This document shows, in pieces, positions 48,899 through 56,518 of a stretch of DNA of 61,070 nucleotides. How positions within the stretch are numbered: the stretch's first letter is position 1; each line of letters begins with the position of its first letter. Position numbers and translations under genes: made by a program. Origin of the DNA: an uncultured Sphingomonadales bacterium (GTDB taxonomy: Bacteria; Pseudomonadota; Alphaproteobacteria; Sphingomonadales; Sphingomonadaceae). The notes below the pieces were generated by a model that was not told the DNA's origin, did no database searches, and saw only the letters and a program-made list of their open reading frames with translations. The DNA lies in NCBI GenBank assembly GCA_903821605.1, contig CAIJLZ010000018.1:77681-138750 (forward strand), in the 5' to 3' direction.

Positions 48899-49462
48899 TT
48901 AGATTTTGCCGACCAGATCGAGCGACGGGGCAAGGGTCTTGGAACCTTCTTCCCACTTGGCCGGGCAGACTTCGCCCGGATGGGCGGCGACATATTGCGC
49001 TGCCTTGATCTTGCGGAGCAGTTCCGTGGCGTTGCGGCCAACGCCTTCCGAGGTGATTTCCATCACCTGGATGATGCCCTGCGGGTCGACCACGAAGGTG
49101 GCACGGTCGGCAAGGCCGACGCCCGGACGCAGGCAATCGAAGTTGTTGGTGATCACATGGTTCTGGTCGCCGACCATGTAATAGTTGATCTTGCCAATCG
49201 CGGGCGATGTGTCGTGCCACGCCTTGTGCGAGAAATGGGTGTCGGTCGACACGGCGAAGACTTCGACGCCGAGCTTCTGCAGTTCGGCATAATTGTCGGC
49301 AAGGTCTTCCAATTCGGTCGGGCAGACGAAGGTGAAGTCGGCCGGGTAGAAGAAGAAGACGGCCCATTTGCCCTTGACGTCGGCTTCGGTGATGTCGACG
49401 AATTTGCCCTGCTTGAAGGCGGTGGCGCTGAACGCTTTGATCTCGGTGTTGATGAGAGCCAT
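48899..49462 (-). CDS. ahpC: Alkyl hydroperoxide reductase subunit C (peroxiredoxin)
   Basis: A 187-residue typical 2-Cys peroxiredoxin. The peroxidatic cysteine is in [16 protein letters not shown] near residue 47 and the resolving cysteine in [12 protein letters not shown] near residue 166. It reduces hydrogen peroxide and organic hydroperoxides using AhpF. The start at 49462 (MALINTE) is supported by AAGGA upstream. Three GATC-centred palindromes lie in the upstream gap it shares with a GST gene. Confidence 0.98.
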   Translation of the reverse strand: MALINTEIKAFSATAFKQGKFVDITEADVKGKWAVFFFYPADFTFVCPTELEDLADNYAELQKLGVEVFAVSTDTHFSHKAWHDTSPAIGKINYYMVGDQNHVITNNFDCLRPGVGLADRATFVVDPQGIIQVMEITSEGVGRNATELLRKIKAAQYVAAHPGEVCPAKWEEGSKTLAPSLDLVGKI

Positions 49463-49525
49463 GTTTCCATCCTTGTGATTGAAGAGGTGGCGGGATCGCC
49501 TGAAAACGGGTCTAAGCGATTGACC

Positions 49526-49591
49526 GTGATCGATCAAGTTGGAATACAAAGAGACTGTGATCGAAAATATCGATCAATGCTCAGTGATCAC
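49526..49591. promoter_or_regulatory. GATC-centred palindromes between ahpC and a GST gene
   Basis: Three dyads lie in the divergent gap: TGATCGATCA (49527-49536), arms TGATCGA/TCGATCA with a five-base spacer (49558-49576), and GTGATCAC (49584-49591). Their clustering suits regulator binding, possibly a LysR-type peroxide sensor, but they do not match the classic OxyR pattern exactly. The regulator is not in this window. Confidence 0.45.
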
Positions 49592-49683
49592 GTCGCAGAT
49601 GACAGCGCCTCATCCACCTGCTTATGTGTCGCCACGGCGGAGACGGATGCGCGGCTTCGGTCCATGACGATAAGGGGATATTG

Positions 49684-50286
49684 ATGCGCCTGTACCAGAT
49701 TCCGGGCTCTCGTTCGGACCGTATCCGCTGGCTGTGCGCGGAACTGGACCTGCCGCTTGATCTGGTCACGGTCGATATTCATGCCCTGCCGGACGAACTG
49801 ATCGCGCTGAACCCGTGCCGCACGGTGCCGGTGTTCGTGGATGGCACGCATGTGATGACCGAGTCGGTTGGTGCCATGCTCTACATTGCCAGCCGTCATA
49901 GCGCGCGCGATCTTGCGGTTGCGCCGGATGAACCGGGCTATGCCGAGTTTCTCCAGTTTCTGGAATTGGGCGAAGCGGGCATGTTGTCGCCATTGAACGC
50001 CATTATTTCATCGAAATTCTTCGGTCCGCCGGGGGCCACCGAAAATTTCACCGCGCAGGCGATTGTCAAAAGCCTTGATGGGCGGATTGAACTGTTGCGC
50101 CGTCGGGTTGAGACCGGCGCATATCTGGCGGCTGATCGCTTCACCATCGCCGATATATCGGTGGCGTTCGCGGTGAAGGTCGCGGTGAAGATGCTGCGGC
50201 TGGGTGACCATTATCCGCCCGAGGTCACCGCCTATGCCGAGCGGATGATGGCACGCCCGGCCTATCAGGCGATTGCCCAATATTGA
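49684..50286 (+). CDS. Glutathione S-transferase family protein
   Basis: A 200-residue GST. The thioredoxin-like N-terminal domain (MRLYQIPGSRSDRIRWLCAELD, with the NPCRTVPVFVDG cis-proline and MTESVGAML) is followed by an all-alpha domain with FTIADISVAFAVKVA, the N-capping box. The expected active residue near Ser8-Ser10 is present; class and substrate are not clear. The ATG at 49684 has AAGGGG about 10 bases upstream. It diverges from ahpC, so a role in peroxide or electrophile defence is plausible. Confidence 0.87.
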   Translation: MRLYQIPGSRSDRIRWLCAELDLPLDLVTVDIHALPDELIALNPCRTVPVFVDGTHVMTESVGAMLYIASRHSARDLAVAPDEPGYAEFLQFLELGEAGMLSPLNAIISSKFFGPPGATENFTAQAIVKSLDGRIELLRRRVETGAYLAADRFTIADISVAFAVKVAVKMLRLGDHYPPEVTAYAERMMARPAYQAIAQY

Positions 50287-50305
50287 GCTGCGCATTGAGG
50301 GAAGG

Positions 50306-50342
50306 GATCGGAGAATGCCGCACCTTGGCGCATTCCCCGATC
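50306..50342. terminator. Hairpin between two convergent GST genes
   Basis: A long imperfect stem (outer GATCGG with CCGATC, one mismatch and one bulge) lies between genes ending at 50286 (+) and 50350 (-). No T-run follows, so terminator function is only likely. Confidence 0.5.
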
Positions 50343-50349
50343 GGTAAGG

Positions 50350-51054
50350 CTATTTGACCTGCGTGCGCTCGGCCCCAAAATTTTCCGCCACGTCGTAATA
50401 GGCATGGCTTAGCACCTCGCCGAATTCCGGCGAGACGAGATCAAGGCCGATGGATTTGCCGCGCTGAACCGCCGGGCGTTCGGCCATGGCAAAGAACCAG
50501 CGATGGACATGCGGGAAGTTGGCAAGATCCTGACCGTGCATGCGGTGGAACCAGACCCAGCCCCAAGTGGCGATGTCGGCGATGGAATAATCCCCGGCAA
50601 TCCATTCCCGCCCGGCAAGCCGTCGGTCGAGCACGCCATAGAGGCGCGCTGTCTCTTTGGTATAGCGTTCGACCGCATAGTCATTGCCTTCGGCCTTGTA
50701 GCGTCGGAAATGATGGGCTTGCCCGGCCATTGGTCCAAGGCCGCCCATCTGCCACATGAGCCATTCCCATGCGGCGATCCGGTCAGGCCCGGCAGGGGCA
50801 AGGAAGCGGCCAGTCTTTTCCGCGAGATAGAGCAGGATTGCGCCCGACTCGAACACGCTTTGCGGGCCATTGGGGGCGTCATGATCGACAATCGCCGGGA
50901 CGCGGTTGTTGGGGCTGATGGCGAGGAATGCGGGCTGGAACTGCTCATCCTGGGTGATGTCCACCGGGATGACGCGATAGGGCAGGCCGCACTCTTCGAG
51001 CATGATGCTCGCCTTCCAGGTGTTGGGCGAGGGGAAGAAGTAAAGGTCGATCAT
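50350..51054 (-). CDS. Glutathione S-transferase, YfcG/YghU-like
   Basis: A 234-residue GST resembling the disulfide-bond oxidoreductase group: FFPSPNTWKASIMLEECGLPY at the N-terminus with the Asn/Thr active-site pair, SPNNRVPAIVDHD and SVFESGAILLYLAEKTGRF, then the alpha domain with WQMGGLGPMAGQAHHF and YSIADIATWGWVWFH. The ATG at 51054 overlaps the stop of the upstream GST-like gene. In this subgroup glutathione disulfide-dependent reductase activity is known; here it is inferred. Confidence 0.88.
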   Translation of the reverse strand: MIDLYFFPSPNTWKASIMLEECGLPYRVIPVDITQDEQFQPAFLAISPNNRVPAIVDHDAPNGPQSVFESGAILLYLAEKTGRFLAPAGPDRIAAWEWLMWQMGGLGPMAGQAHHFRRYKAEGNDYAVERYTKETARLYGVLDRRLAGREWIAGDYSIADIATWGWVWFHRMHGQDLANFPHVHRWFFAMAERPAVQRGKSIGLDLVSPEFGEVLSHAYYDVAENFGAERTQVK

Positions 51055-51827
51055 CAATATTCCAGTGGCAGGCCGATGTGGCGGGTATAAATGCGGTCGC
51101 GATGGGCGAACAGCAGCGGATCAAGCGCGGCTTCGACGGTGTCGTCACACGCACTGTAAAGCGGGCGGAGCCAGTCCGGCATCGGGTTGACCTCGGCGGG
51201 CAGGGGGCGGAACATCATCGAGAAGCACGCCCAATAAATGTCTGCGGCGGTTAGCGTATCCCCGATGAGATAGTCGGAGCCTGCCGCCTGCTGGCAACGC
51301 AATTGCCGGGTGAGGCCATCAAGGATGGTCGCGAGCCGATTGGGCGCGGCGGCGATGGCCGCTGGGGTCACCTGATAGGCGCGCACCACCGGTTCCATAC
51401 CGGCTGGCACGGCATAGCCATCGGGTCCGTTGAGATAAGCCCCCATGACTTGGTGGCGACGGTTCCAGCCGATCCCGTCGCGCCCGGCCATCTCGGTGAT
51501 AAGGCCAAGGCATAGGGCGCGGTTCAATTCATCGGCGGGGAGCAAGCTTGGCCCCGTGCCCAGTTGCTCCGCCAGCAGCACGATGTCGAGCCATGCGACC
51601 AGCGGCGGCTCGTCATTGAGACAGGCAATGGGGGCATTGCGATGGCCGGTCCATGCGAGCAGCTCCTCATTCGGCGCCATCGCTTCTTGTGCGACCGGGA
51701 GATAATCGACCCCACGGACCTTGAACACGGCCTTGGCGGCCTCGCTCCACGGTCCCGGCACGCCGGTGGTCAACACCAATCGTAAACCCGACCGTTGCCG
51801 GGCGTCGGCTACGCTCAAATATTGCAT
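51054..51827 (-). CDS. Divergent glutathione S-transferase-like protein
   Basis: A 257-residue protein with GST architecture: an N-terminal thioredoxin-like part (LRLVLTTGVPGPWSEAAKAVFKVRG, then NAPIACLNDEPPLVAWLDIVLLAEQLG) and a C-terminal alpha domain with YLIGDTLTAADIYWACFS, the usual N-cap motif. The active-site region PGPWSEA lacks an obvious Ser, Tyr or Cys in the canonical place. The stop overlaps the next GST gene, so both are cotranscribed. Function unknown. Confidence 0.72.
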   Translation of the reverse strand: MQYLSVADARQRSGLRLVLTTGVPGPWSEAAKAVFKVRGVDYLPVAQEAMAPNEELLAWTGHRNAPIACLNDEPPLVAWLDIVLLAEQLGTGPSLLPADELNRALCLGLITEMAGRDGIGWNRRHQVMGAYLNGPDGYAVPAGMEPVVRAYQVTPAAIAAAPNRLATILDGLTRQLRCQQAAGSDYLIGDTLTAADIYWACFSMMFRPLPAEVNPMPDWLRPLYSACDDTVEAALDPLLFAHRDRIYTRHIGLPLEY

Positions 51828-51925
51828 CGTCTGCCTCTCCTCTTGTTTTTATCTGTCGTGATCTTCGATCGTCATTGGGCGGCTGTCGCCTGCGGATAAG
51901 GTCAGGATGGCAGGCCGGGCCGGGG

Positions 51926-52504
51926 TTAAAGATCGTCGATTGAAATCCACTTGTCATGCGGTGTTTCATGATAGCCCAGCATCCGGTCGAGCAGGCGTTC
52001 GGGCTTGTCATCGACCAGCAGCATCTCACGCTGGGCCGGTTTGAGAAAACCTTCCGCCACGACATGGTCGATGAACCCGGCCATGCCGCGATAGAAGCCG
52101 TTCACGTCCAGCAGTCCGCAGGGCTTATTGTGATAACCCAGTTGCGCCCATGTCCAGACTTCGAACAATTCCTCGAACGTGCCGATCCCGCCGGGCATGG
52201 CGATGAAGCCATCTGCCAGTTCCGCCATCAGCGCCTTGCGTTCGTGCATGGTGCGCACGACATGCAGCGCTGTCAGCCTCGGATGATCGACTTCCAGCGC
52301 TTGGAGTGCATCGGGGATGACGCCAATCGCCTCGCCACCTGCCGCCAGCACCGCATCGGCGAGCACGCCCATCAACCCGACCGAGCCGCCGCCATAGACA
52401 AGGCCGATGCCGCGTGCCGCCAACAGCGTGCCGAATGACCTTGCGGCCGCCGCATAAATCGGGAGACGGCCGGGGCTGGAGCCGAGAAAGACGCAAAGCC
52501 GCAT
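51926..52504 (-). CDS. LOG-family (TIGR00730) nucleotide 5'-monophosphate phosphoribohydrolase-like protein
   Basis: A 192-residue Rossmann-fold protein of the lonely-guy/lysine decarboxylase-like family. It has VFLGSSPG and GLVYGGGSVGLMG at the nucleotide-binding part, MHERKALM, and the signature PGGIGTFEELFEVWTW. Family members release free base from nucleoside monophosphates (AMP or cytokinin nucleotides). The start at 52504 was chosen by family length. It lies two bases after a phosphoribosyltransferase, suggesting joint nucleotide or base salvage. Confidence 0.92.
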   Translation of the reverse strand: MRLCVFLGSSPGRLPIYAAAARSFGTLLAARGIGLVYGGGSVGLMGVLADAVLAAGGEAIGVIPDALQALEVDHPRLTALHVVRTMHERKALMAELADGFIAMPGGIGTFEELFEVWTWAQLGYHNKPCGLLDVNGFYRGMAGFIDHVVAEGFLKPAQREMLLVDDKPERLLDRMLGYHETPHDKWISIDDL

Positions 52505-52506
52505 AT

Positions 52507-53037
52507 TCAGGCGAGGCGTTCGGGCACGGCGAGCGCCGCCTCGGCAAGGATTTGGGTGCCGGCCATCGCTTCCCATGGAAAGACGAACCATTCCTTGTCG
52601 AGATCGCGGTTGATCGTGCGCGCCCAATAATCAACTTTCGCTTGGGAACGGCTGTTGTTGATCAGCACGGCGAAGCGGATGTGGCTGGGATCGGCGCCAT
52701 GGCTGGCGAACATATCGCGTAGCTGCTGGATGGTCGCGCCGCTGTCGTTAATGTCGTCAATCATCAAAATCCGGGTGCCGCGCGCCGATTTGGCCGCAAG
52801 CTTGATCAGCAGGTCATCGGCGAATTCAACGACCTTGGATGAATGGTCGATCGATAGCATGGCAATGCCCGTCCGGTGCGACATGAACGCGCCCGGCACA
52901 TGGCCGCCGCGGCCGATGCCGACGACATAATCCGGAACCCAGCCATCCCAGCCGACCTTGCCAGCCAAGGCCTCAATATCACGCACGAAATCGTCATAGC
53001 CGATATAATGAAAAGCGGGTTGCGCCGAAGCTGCCAT
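52507..53037 (-). CDS. Phosphoribosyltransferase domain protein
   Basis: A 176-residue type I phosphoribosyltransferase. The PRPP-binding loop is ILMIDDINDSGATIQ and the pyrophosphate loop region is VVGIGRGGHVPGAF. It resembles hypoxanthine/xanthine-guanine phosphoribosyltransferase (Gpt-like) enzymes, but base preference is not readable. The ATG at 53037 was chosen because upstream in-frame sequence has no family features. Its stop lies two bases before the LOG-like gene. Confidence 0.88.
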   Translation of the reverse strand: MAASAQPAFHYIGYDDFVRDIEALAGKVGWDGWVPDYVVGIGRGGHVPGAFMSHRTGIAMLSIDHSSKVVEFADDLLIKLAAKSARGTRILMIDDINDSGATIQQLRDMFASHGADPSHIRFAVLINNSRSQAKVDYWARTINRDLDKEWFVFPWEAMAGTQILAEAALAVPERLA

Positions 53038-53213
53038 TGATCTGATTCCGTATCGGAGGAGGGGACAGCCTAACCGGCGAACAGGGGGGCGGCAAGGCGG
53101 CGTTGGTGCGATGGCGTGGCAGGCCATATCCCCTGATATAGGGTAGTTGACCCGATCCAAAGGGATGATGCTAAGTCCCGCAACCTTATAATAATTTGCA
53201 GGAGAATATCAGG

Positions 53214-53528
53214 ATGCTGGTCATTGTCGCAACACTCGATTTCCACCCGGATGACATGCCGACGGCGCTGGAACTGACGCGCACGATTTGCGTGGAAACC
53301 CTGCGCGAAAAGGGCTGTCACCATTATTCCTTCGCGGTCGACAATCTGAATCCGGGCCGCTTTCAGATCGCGGAATGGTGGGAAAGCGAGGATGATCTTC
53401 AGGCGCATCTGCGCATGGCGCATGTCGATGTGTTCCGGTCGGCGATCGGGTCGCTTCGCTTCCTTGGCACCGACGCCAAGCAGTTCGAAGTGGTGAGCGT
53501 CGGCCCGGTCAACGTGCCGGAAGATTGA
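53214..53528 (+). CDS. Antibiotic biosynthesis monooxygenase (ABM)-domain protein
   Basis: A 104-residue dimeric alpha-beta barrel protein: LVIVATLDFHPDDMPTALEL at the start, then REKGCHHYSFAVDN and FQIAEWWESEDDLQAHL, the ABM-family pattern. Such small proteins include quinol monooxygenases (YgiN) and many of unknown role. A CAGGAG site lies about 10 bases before the ATG. It ends at an intrinsic terminator before the Rieske locus. Confidence 0.82.
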   Translation: MLVIVATLDFHPDDMPTALELTRTICVETLREKGCHHYSFAVDNLNPGRFQIAEWWESEDDLQAHLRMAHVDVFRSAIGSLRFLGTDAKQFEVVSVGPVNVPED

Positions 53529-53552
53529 TCGTTTCTTTACCATGTAACGTCG

Positions 53553-53585
53553 AAAATGCGGGCGGCCCTGTGGGTCGCCCGTTTT
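53553..53585 (+). terminator. Intrinsic terminator after the ABM gene
   Basis: Ten-base arms CGGGCGGCCC and GGGTCGCCCG (53559-53568 with 53572-53581, one G-T pair) enclose a three-base loop and are followed by TTTT. An AAAA run precedes the stem. Confidence 0.78.
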
Positions 53586-53635
53586 GATGGGCGGCCGGTG
53601 GGCGCTGCTCAAGAAACTGATCCATGTGATAGTAT

Positions 53636-53669
53636 TGGACGCGCGTCCAGCCGCTGTACGCATGTACAG
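53636..53669 (+). promoter_or_regulatory. Two tandem dyads upstream of the Rieske oxygenase operon
   Basis: A perfect 14-bp palindrome TGGACGCGCGTCCA (53636-53649) is followed after four bases by CTGTAC-GCAT-GTACAG (53654-53669). TTGGAC at 53635 could be a -35 element inside the first dyad. A TetR-family gene lies two genes downstream, so these are candidate operators. Confidence 0.55.
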
Positions 53670-53719
53670 TGGGATGCGCCCGCCGCCATGCCGATATGAG
53701 TCGGGATTGGGACAGGGGG

Positions 53720-53783
53720 GTGGCCAAGGATGTGGCCAAGGATGTGGCCAAGGATGTGGCCAAGGATGTGGCCAAGGATGTGG
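53720..53783 (+). repeat. 12-bp tandem repeat, five copies plus a partial one
   Basis: Five perfect copies of GTGGCCAAGGAT (53720-53779) and a partial copy end 13 bases before the oxygenase start codon. Each copy contains AAGGAT preceded by a GTG, which resembles a ribosome-binding site. The unit length is a multiple of three, so gain or loss of copies would not shift a reading frame. Confidence 0.95.
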
Positions 53784-53796
53784 ATGGAGAGGTGCG

Positions 53797-55146
53797 ATGT
53801 ATAATCAGGATGGCACGGCAGAAGCGGGTCGCAAAACCTATCCCACGGTTCCGGAAAGCGCGCTGATCGAGACGCGCGGCGATAAGATCACGGGCGATCG
53901 CTATTATTCCAAGGATTTTGCCGAGCGCGAATGGCAGCATATGTGGACCAAGGTCTGGCATGTCGGCGGCCGCGCGGCGCAACTGCCGGAAGCCGGTGAC
54001 TTCATCATGCATAACATGGTGTTTGAGTCCGTTATCATGGTCCGTCAGCAGGATGGTTCGATCCGCGCCTTTTATAATAGCTGCCAACATCGCGGGAACC
54101 AATTGGCGACCTCGGAAGAGGGTTCTATGCCGCGCGGCTTCACCTGTGCCTATCATGGTTGGCGCTGGGGCGTGGATGGCGTGCTGGAACATGCGCAAGA
54201 CCCGGAAGATTTCCCGCAGGGCAATCCGTGCGGCAAGCTGAAGCTGGTGGAAGTGCCGTGCGCGACCTGGGGCGGCTTTGTCTGGTATAGCATGGACCCA
54301 AATGCGCGGCCGTTAGAGGAATATCTCTATCCGATCCCCGATTTGCTCAATTCGCGCGAACCGGAGAAGATGATCCGCGTCGTGTGGCGCACGGTCCGCG
54401 TCAACACCAATTGGAAATTCTCGCCCGACAATTTCAATGAAAGCTACCACCTGCCAGCAGTTCACCCGCAGATGCAGGCGATGATTGACGAGGACTATCG
54501 CAATACCGTGTTCGAAATGTACCCGAACGGGCACAATCGCATGATCGAACAGGGCCAGCCTTCAATGCGCGCCATGCATCCCAATGAGGTGGAGCCGGTT
54601 TGGGAGATGATGCTGCGCGATTGGGATCTTGATCCTGCCGATTTCAAGGGCCGCGCCCGTGATGGGCGGCTCGCCATTCAGGCCCAGAAGCGCAAGCTCG
54701 GCAAGCAACGCGGCTACCATCATTACGATGGGCTGCTGGATGACGAGTTGACGGATTATTTCCATCACACGCTATTCCCGAACGTGACCTTGACCGGCAC
54801 GCCGGATGGCTTGCATTTCTTCCGGACCGAGCCGGACCCGCATGATCCGGATTGGTGCACCTTTGATTATTGGTACATGGTGCGGCAGCCAGAGGGGCAT
54901 GGCGAAGTGCAGACGCTTTATGGCGTGCGGCCCTATGAAGAGGCTGAGCATGAGTTCGTTGTGTTTGGAGAAACCGCCAGCAACCATCATCTAGGCGATT
55001 TCCTTGATCAGGATCTGGCCGTGGCCGTCACCCAACAGCGCGGCTTTCGGTCGCGCGCTTATGCTGATGCCTATCTCAGTGGGCAGGAAGGGCGCATCCG
55101 CCGCTTCCATGATGTGCTGAACGACTATCTTGAGGGTCGACGTTAA
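53797..55146 (+). CDS. Rieske non-heme iron oxygenase, large (alpha) subunit
   Basis: A 449-residue aromatic ring-hydroxylating oxygenase. The Rieske [2Fe-2S] ligands are Cys96-X-His98 and Cys117-X2-His120. The mononuclear iron histidines are His218 and His223 in NFNESYHLPAVH; the residue that usually bridges the two metal centres as Asp is Glu215 here. The third iron ligand is expected in LDQDLAVAVTQQRG. The ATG at 53797 has GGAGAGG seven bases upstream; the frame is open through the tandem repeat further up. A SnoaL-like gene follows; reductase and ferredoxin genes are absent. Substrate unknown. Confidence 0.9.
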   Translation: MYNQDGTAEAGRKTYPTVPESALIETRGDKITGDRYYSKDFAEREWQHMWTKVWHVGGRAAQLPEAGDFIMHNMVFESVIMVRQQDGSIRAFYNSCQHRGNQLATSEEGSMPRGFTCAYHGWRWGVDGVLEHAQDPEDFPQGNPCGKLKLVEVPCATWGGFVWYSMDPNARPLEEYLYPIPDLLNSREPEKMIRVVWRTVRVNTNWKFSPDNFNESYHLPAVHPQMQAMIDEDYRNTVFEMYPNGHNRMIEQGQPSMRAMHPNEVEPVWEMMLRDWDLDPADFKGRARDGRLAIQAQKRKLGKQRGYHHYDGLLDDELTDYFHHTLFPNVTLTGTPDGLHFFRTEPDPHDPDWCTFDYWYMVRQPEGHGEVQTLYGVRPYEEAEHEFVVFGETASNHHLGDFLDQDLAVAVTQQRGFRSRAYADAYLSGQEGRIRRFHDVLNDYLEGRR

Positions 55147-55195
55147 ACCGCTATCTCGCTGACATCGGCTAATTTCTGGGGTGAAGGATCAACGC

Positions 55196-55615
55196 ATGAG
55201 CTTTAACGGACCGATTGAAGATCGTCTCGCCATTCGCGAGCTGGTGGCCACCTATGGCAATGCCGTCACCGAGCGCGATGCCGATGCTTGGGGGGCGCTT
55301 TGGGCGGAGAACAGCATCTGGTCGCTTCCCGGCGTGCCGGGCATGGAACGGGTCGAGGGACGCACCGCGATTGTCGCGGCCTGGATCGAGGGCATGAAGC
55401 AATTCCCGTTTCAGGTGAATATCCAGACGCCGGGTAGCCTGTCCGTTCATGGCGATACCGCCAGCGGTCGTTGCTATACTCATGAGCGGGTCAAGGATCT
55501 GAGCGGTCAGCCCGCCATCTGGATCAACGTCTATAAGGACGACTATGTGAAGATCGACGGTCAATGGCTGTTCAAGAGCCGGACGCTGGACATTCTCGAT
55601 ATCACCACCGGGTGA
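55196..55615 (+). CDS. SnoaL-like / NTF2-fold protein
   Basis: A 139-residue cone-shaped alpha-beta barrel protein of the SnoaL-like group: IEDRLAIRELVATYGNAVTERDADAWGALWA near the start, EGRTAIVAAWIEGM in the middle, and WINVYKDDYVKIDGQWLFKSRTLD at the end. Rieske oxygenase beta subunits share this fold but are usually longer (about 160-180). It could be a small partner of the preceding alpha subunit or a separate isomerase. The ATG at 55196 has AAGGA eight bases upstream. Confidence 0.83.
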   Translation: MSFNGPIEDRLAIRELVATYGNAVTERDADAWGALWAENSIWSLPGVPGMERVEGRTAIVAAWIEGMKQFPFQVNIQTPGSLSVHGDTASGRCYTHERVKDLSGQPAIWINVYKDDYVKIDGQWLFKSRTLDILDITTG

Positions 55616-55683
55616 TCAGGTTGCGGTGACTGGCATTGGCGCGACGGCTGGGATATGGCCGCTACGTCAAAATGGGAAATTTC

Positions 55684-56358
55684 ATGTCGTCCAAGCCGAT
55701 GATCAGCACCTATCATGAACAGGAAACGGCACGCGATCGGATTTTGGACGCCGCCGAAGCTCTGTTCGCGGAACATGGCTATTACGCTGCGACGATGCGC
55801 GACATCGCGCGGGAAGCGGTTGTGCCGACCAGCCTGATCACCCATCATTTCGGCACCAAGGATGATTTGTTCAGCGAGGTTATCCATCGCCGCGTGCCCG
55901 AACAAATTGCGGACATGCACCGCGAGTTGTCGGCCGCCAAGGCGGCGTCCAAGGGTGGCCCGATCCCAATTGAGGCGCTGATCCATGCCTATATCGGCCC
56001 GATGATGCTCCGTTCGGCGAGCGGCGATCCGGGTTGGAAAAACTATGCGCGCCTGCTGGGGCTTGCGATGCACGGCCGGCAATATGCGCAATTTCTGAAG
56101 CCGATGATCGGCTATTATGACCCGATTACCAACGAATTCATGGCCGAGTTACGGCTGATCTATCCCGATGCCGATGCGCGTCGGCTACATTGGGCGATGT
56201 ATTTTCTTCAGGCATCCATCCTCCATGTGCTGGTAGAGGCGGGCATGGTGGATCGCCAGTCCGGCGGGCTGTGCCGGTCGAATGATCTCCCGACTATTTT
56301 GGACGAAATGGTTGCCCTGTTTGCCGCAGGGTTCGAAGGGCGTTTGAACGCGCGCTAG
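55684..56358 (+). CDS. TetR family transcriptional regulator
   Basis: A 224-residue regulator. The N-terminal helix-turn-helix is ARDRILDAAEALFAEHGYYAATMRDIAREAVVPTSLITHHFGTKDDLF, with the recognition helix around PTSLITHHFG. The C-terminal ligand-binding half is helical and has no named domain. The ATG at 55684 was chosen; 55672 is also possible. As third gene of the Rieske locus it probably controls that operon, with the dyads at 53636-53669 as candidate sites. Confidence 0.9.
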   Translation: MSSKPMISTYHEQETARDRILDAAEALFAEHGYYAATMRDIAREAVVPTSLITHHFGTKDDLFSEVIHRRVPEQIADMHRELSAAKAASKGGPIPIEALIHAYIGPMMLRSASGDPGWKNYARLLGLAMHGRQYAQFLKPMIGYYDPITNEFMAELRLIYPDADARRLHWAMYFLQASILHVLVEAGMVDRQSGGLCRSNDLPTILDEMVALFAAGFEGRLNAR

Positions 56359-56360
56359 CG

Positions 56361-56390
56361 CCGGATCAATCCGGGATTTCGATCCGGATC
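56361..56390. other. Two dyads downstream of the TetR gene
   Basis: CCGGAT-CA-ATCCGG (56361-56374) and GATCCGGATC (56381-56390) lie directly after the TetR stop. They may fold at the transcript end, but no T-run follows. Confidence 0.35.
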
Positions 56391-56435
56391 AATAGCCGGT
56401 GTTGACTGATCCCCCGCAACGCGACTGACCTGAAA

Positions 56436-56477
56436 CTGTCACGTGGTCGCCATGGCACTGTCATCAACCCCTGTCAT
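56436..56477 (+). promoter_or_regulatory. Pho-box-like CTGTCA(C/T) heptamers
   Basis: Three exact heptamers occur at 56436-56442 (CTGTCAC), 56458-56464 (CTGTCAT) and 56471-56477 (CTGTCAT). The first two are 22 bases apart, two turns of the 11-base Pho-box period; the last two are 13 apart, two more than ideal. The consensus half-site of PhoB is CTGTCAT. They lie 42 bases before the phosphoesterase start. Confidence 0.55.
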
Positions 56478-56518
56478 CGCCGGTTTCGCAAGAGAACTTC
56501 GTGGGGGAACGAGGGGCG

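Noticed and set aside
47595-48902. 435-residue plus-strand frame opposite ahpF
   Set aside because: The opposite strand encodes a clear AhpF with all motifs; this frame is its shadow.
53720-53783. CRISPR-like array
   Set aside because: The 12-bp units are directly joined without spacers, so this is a simple tandem repeat.
53584-53796. N-terminal extension of the Rieske oxygenase through the repeats
   Set aside because: The frame is open, but the ATG at 53797 has a good ribosome-binding site and gives a family-like N-terminus; the extension would translate repeats and operator sequence.
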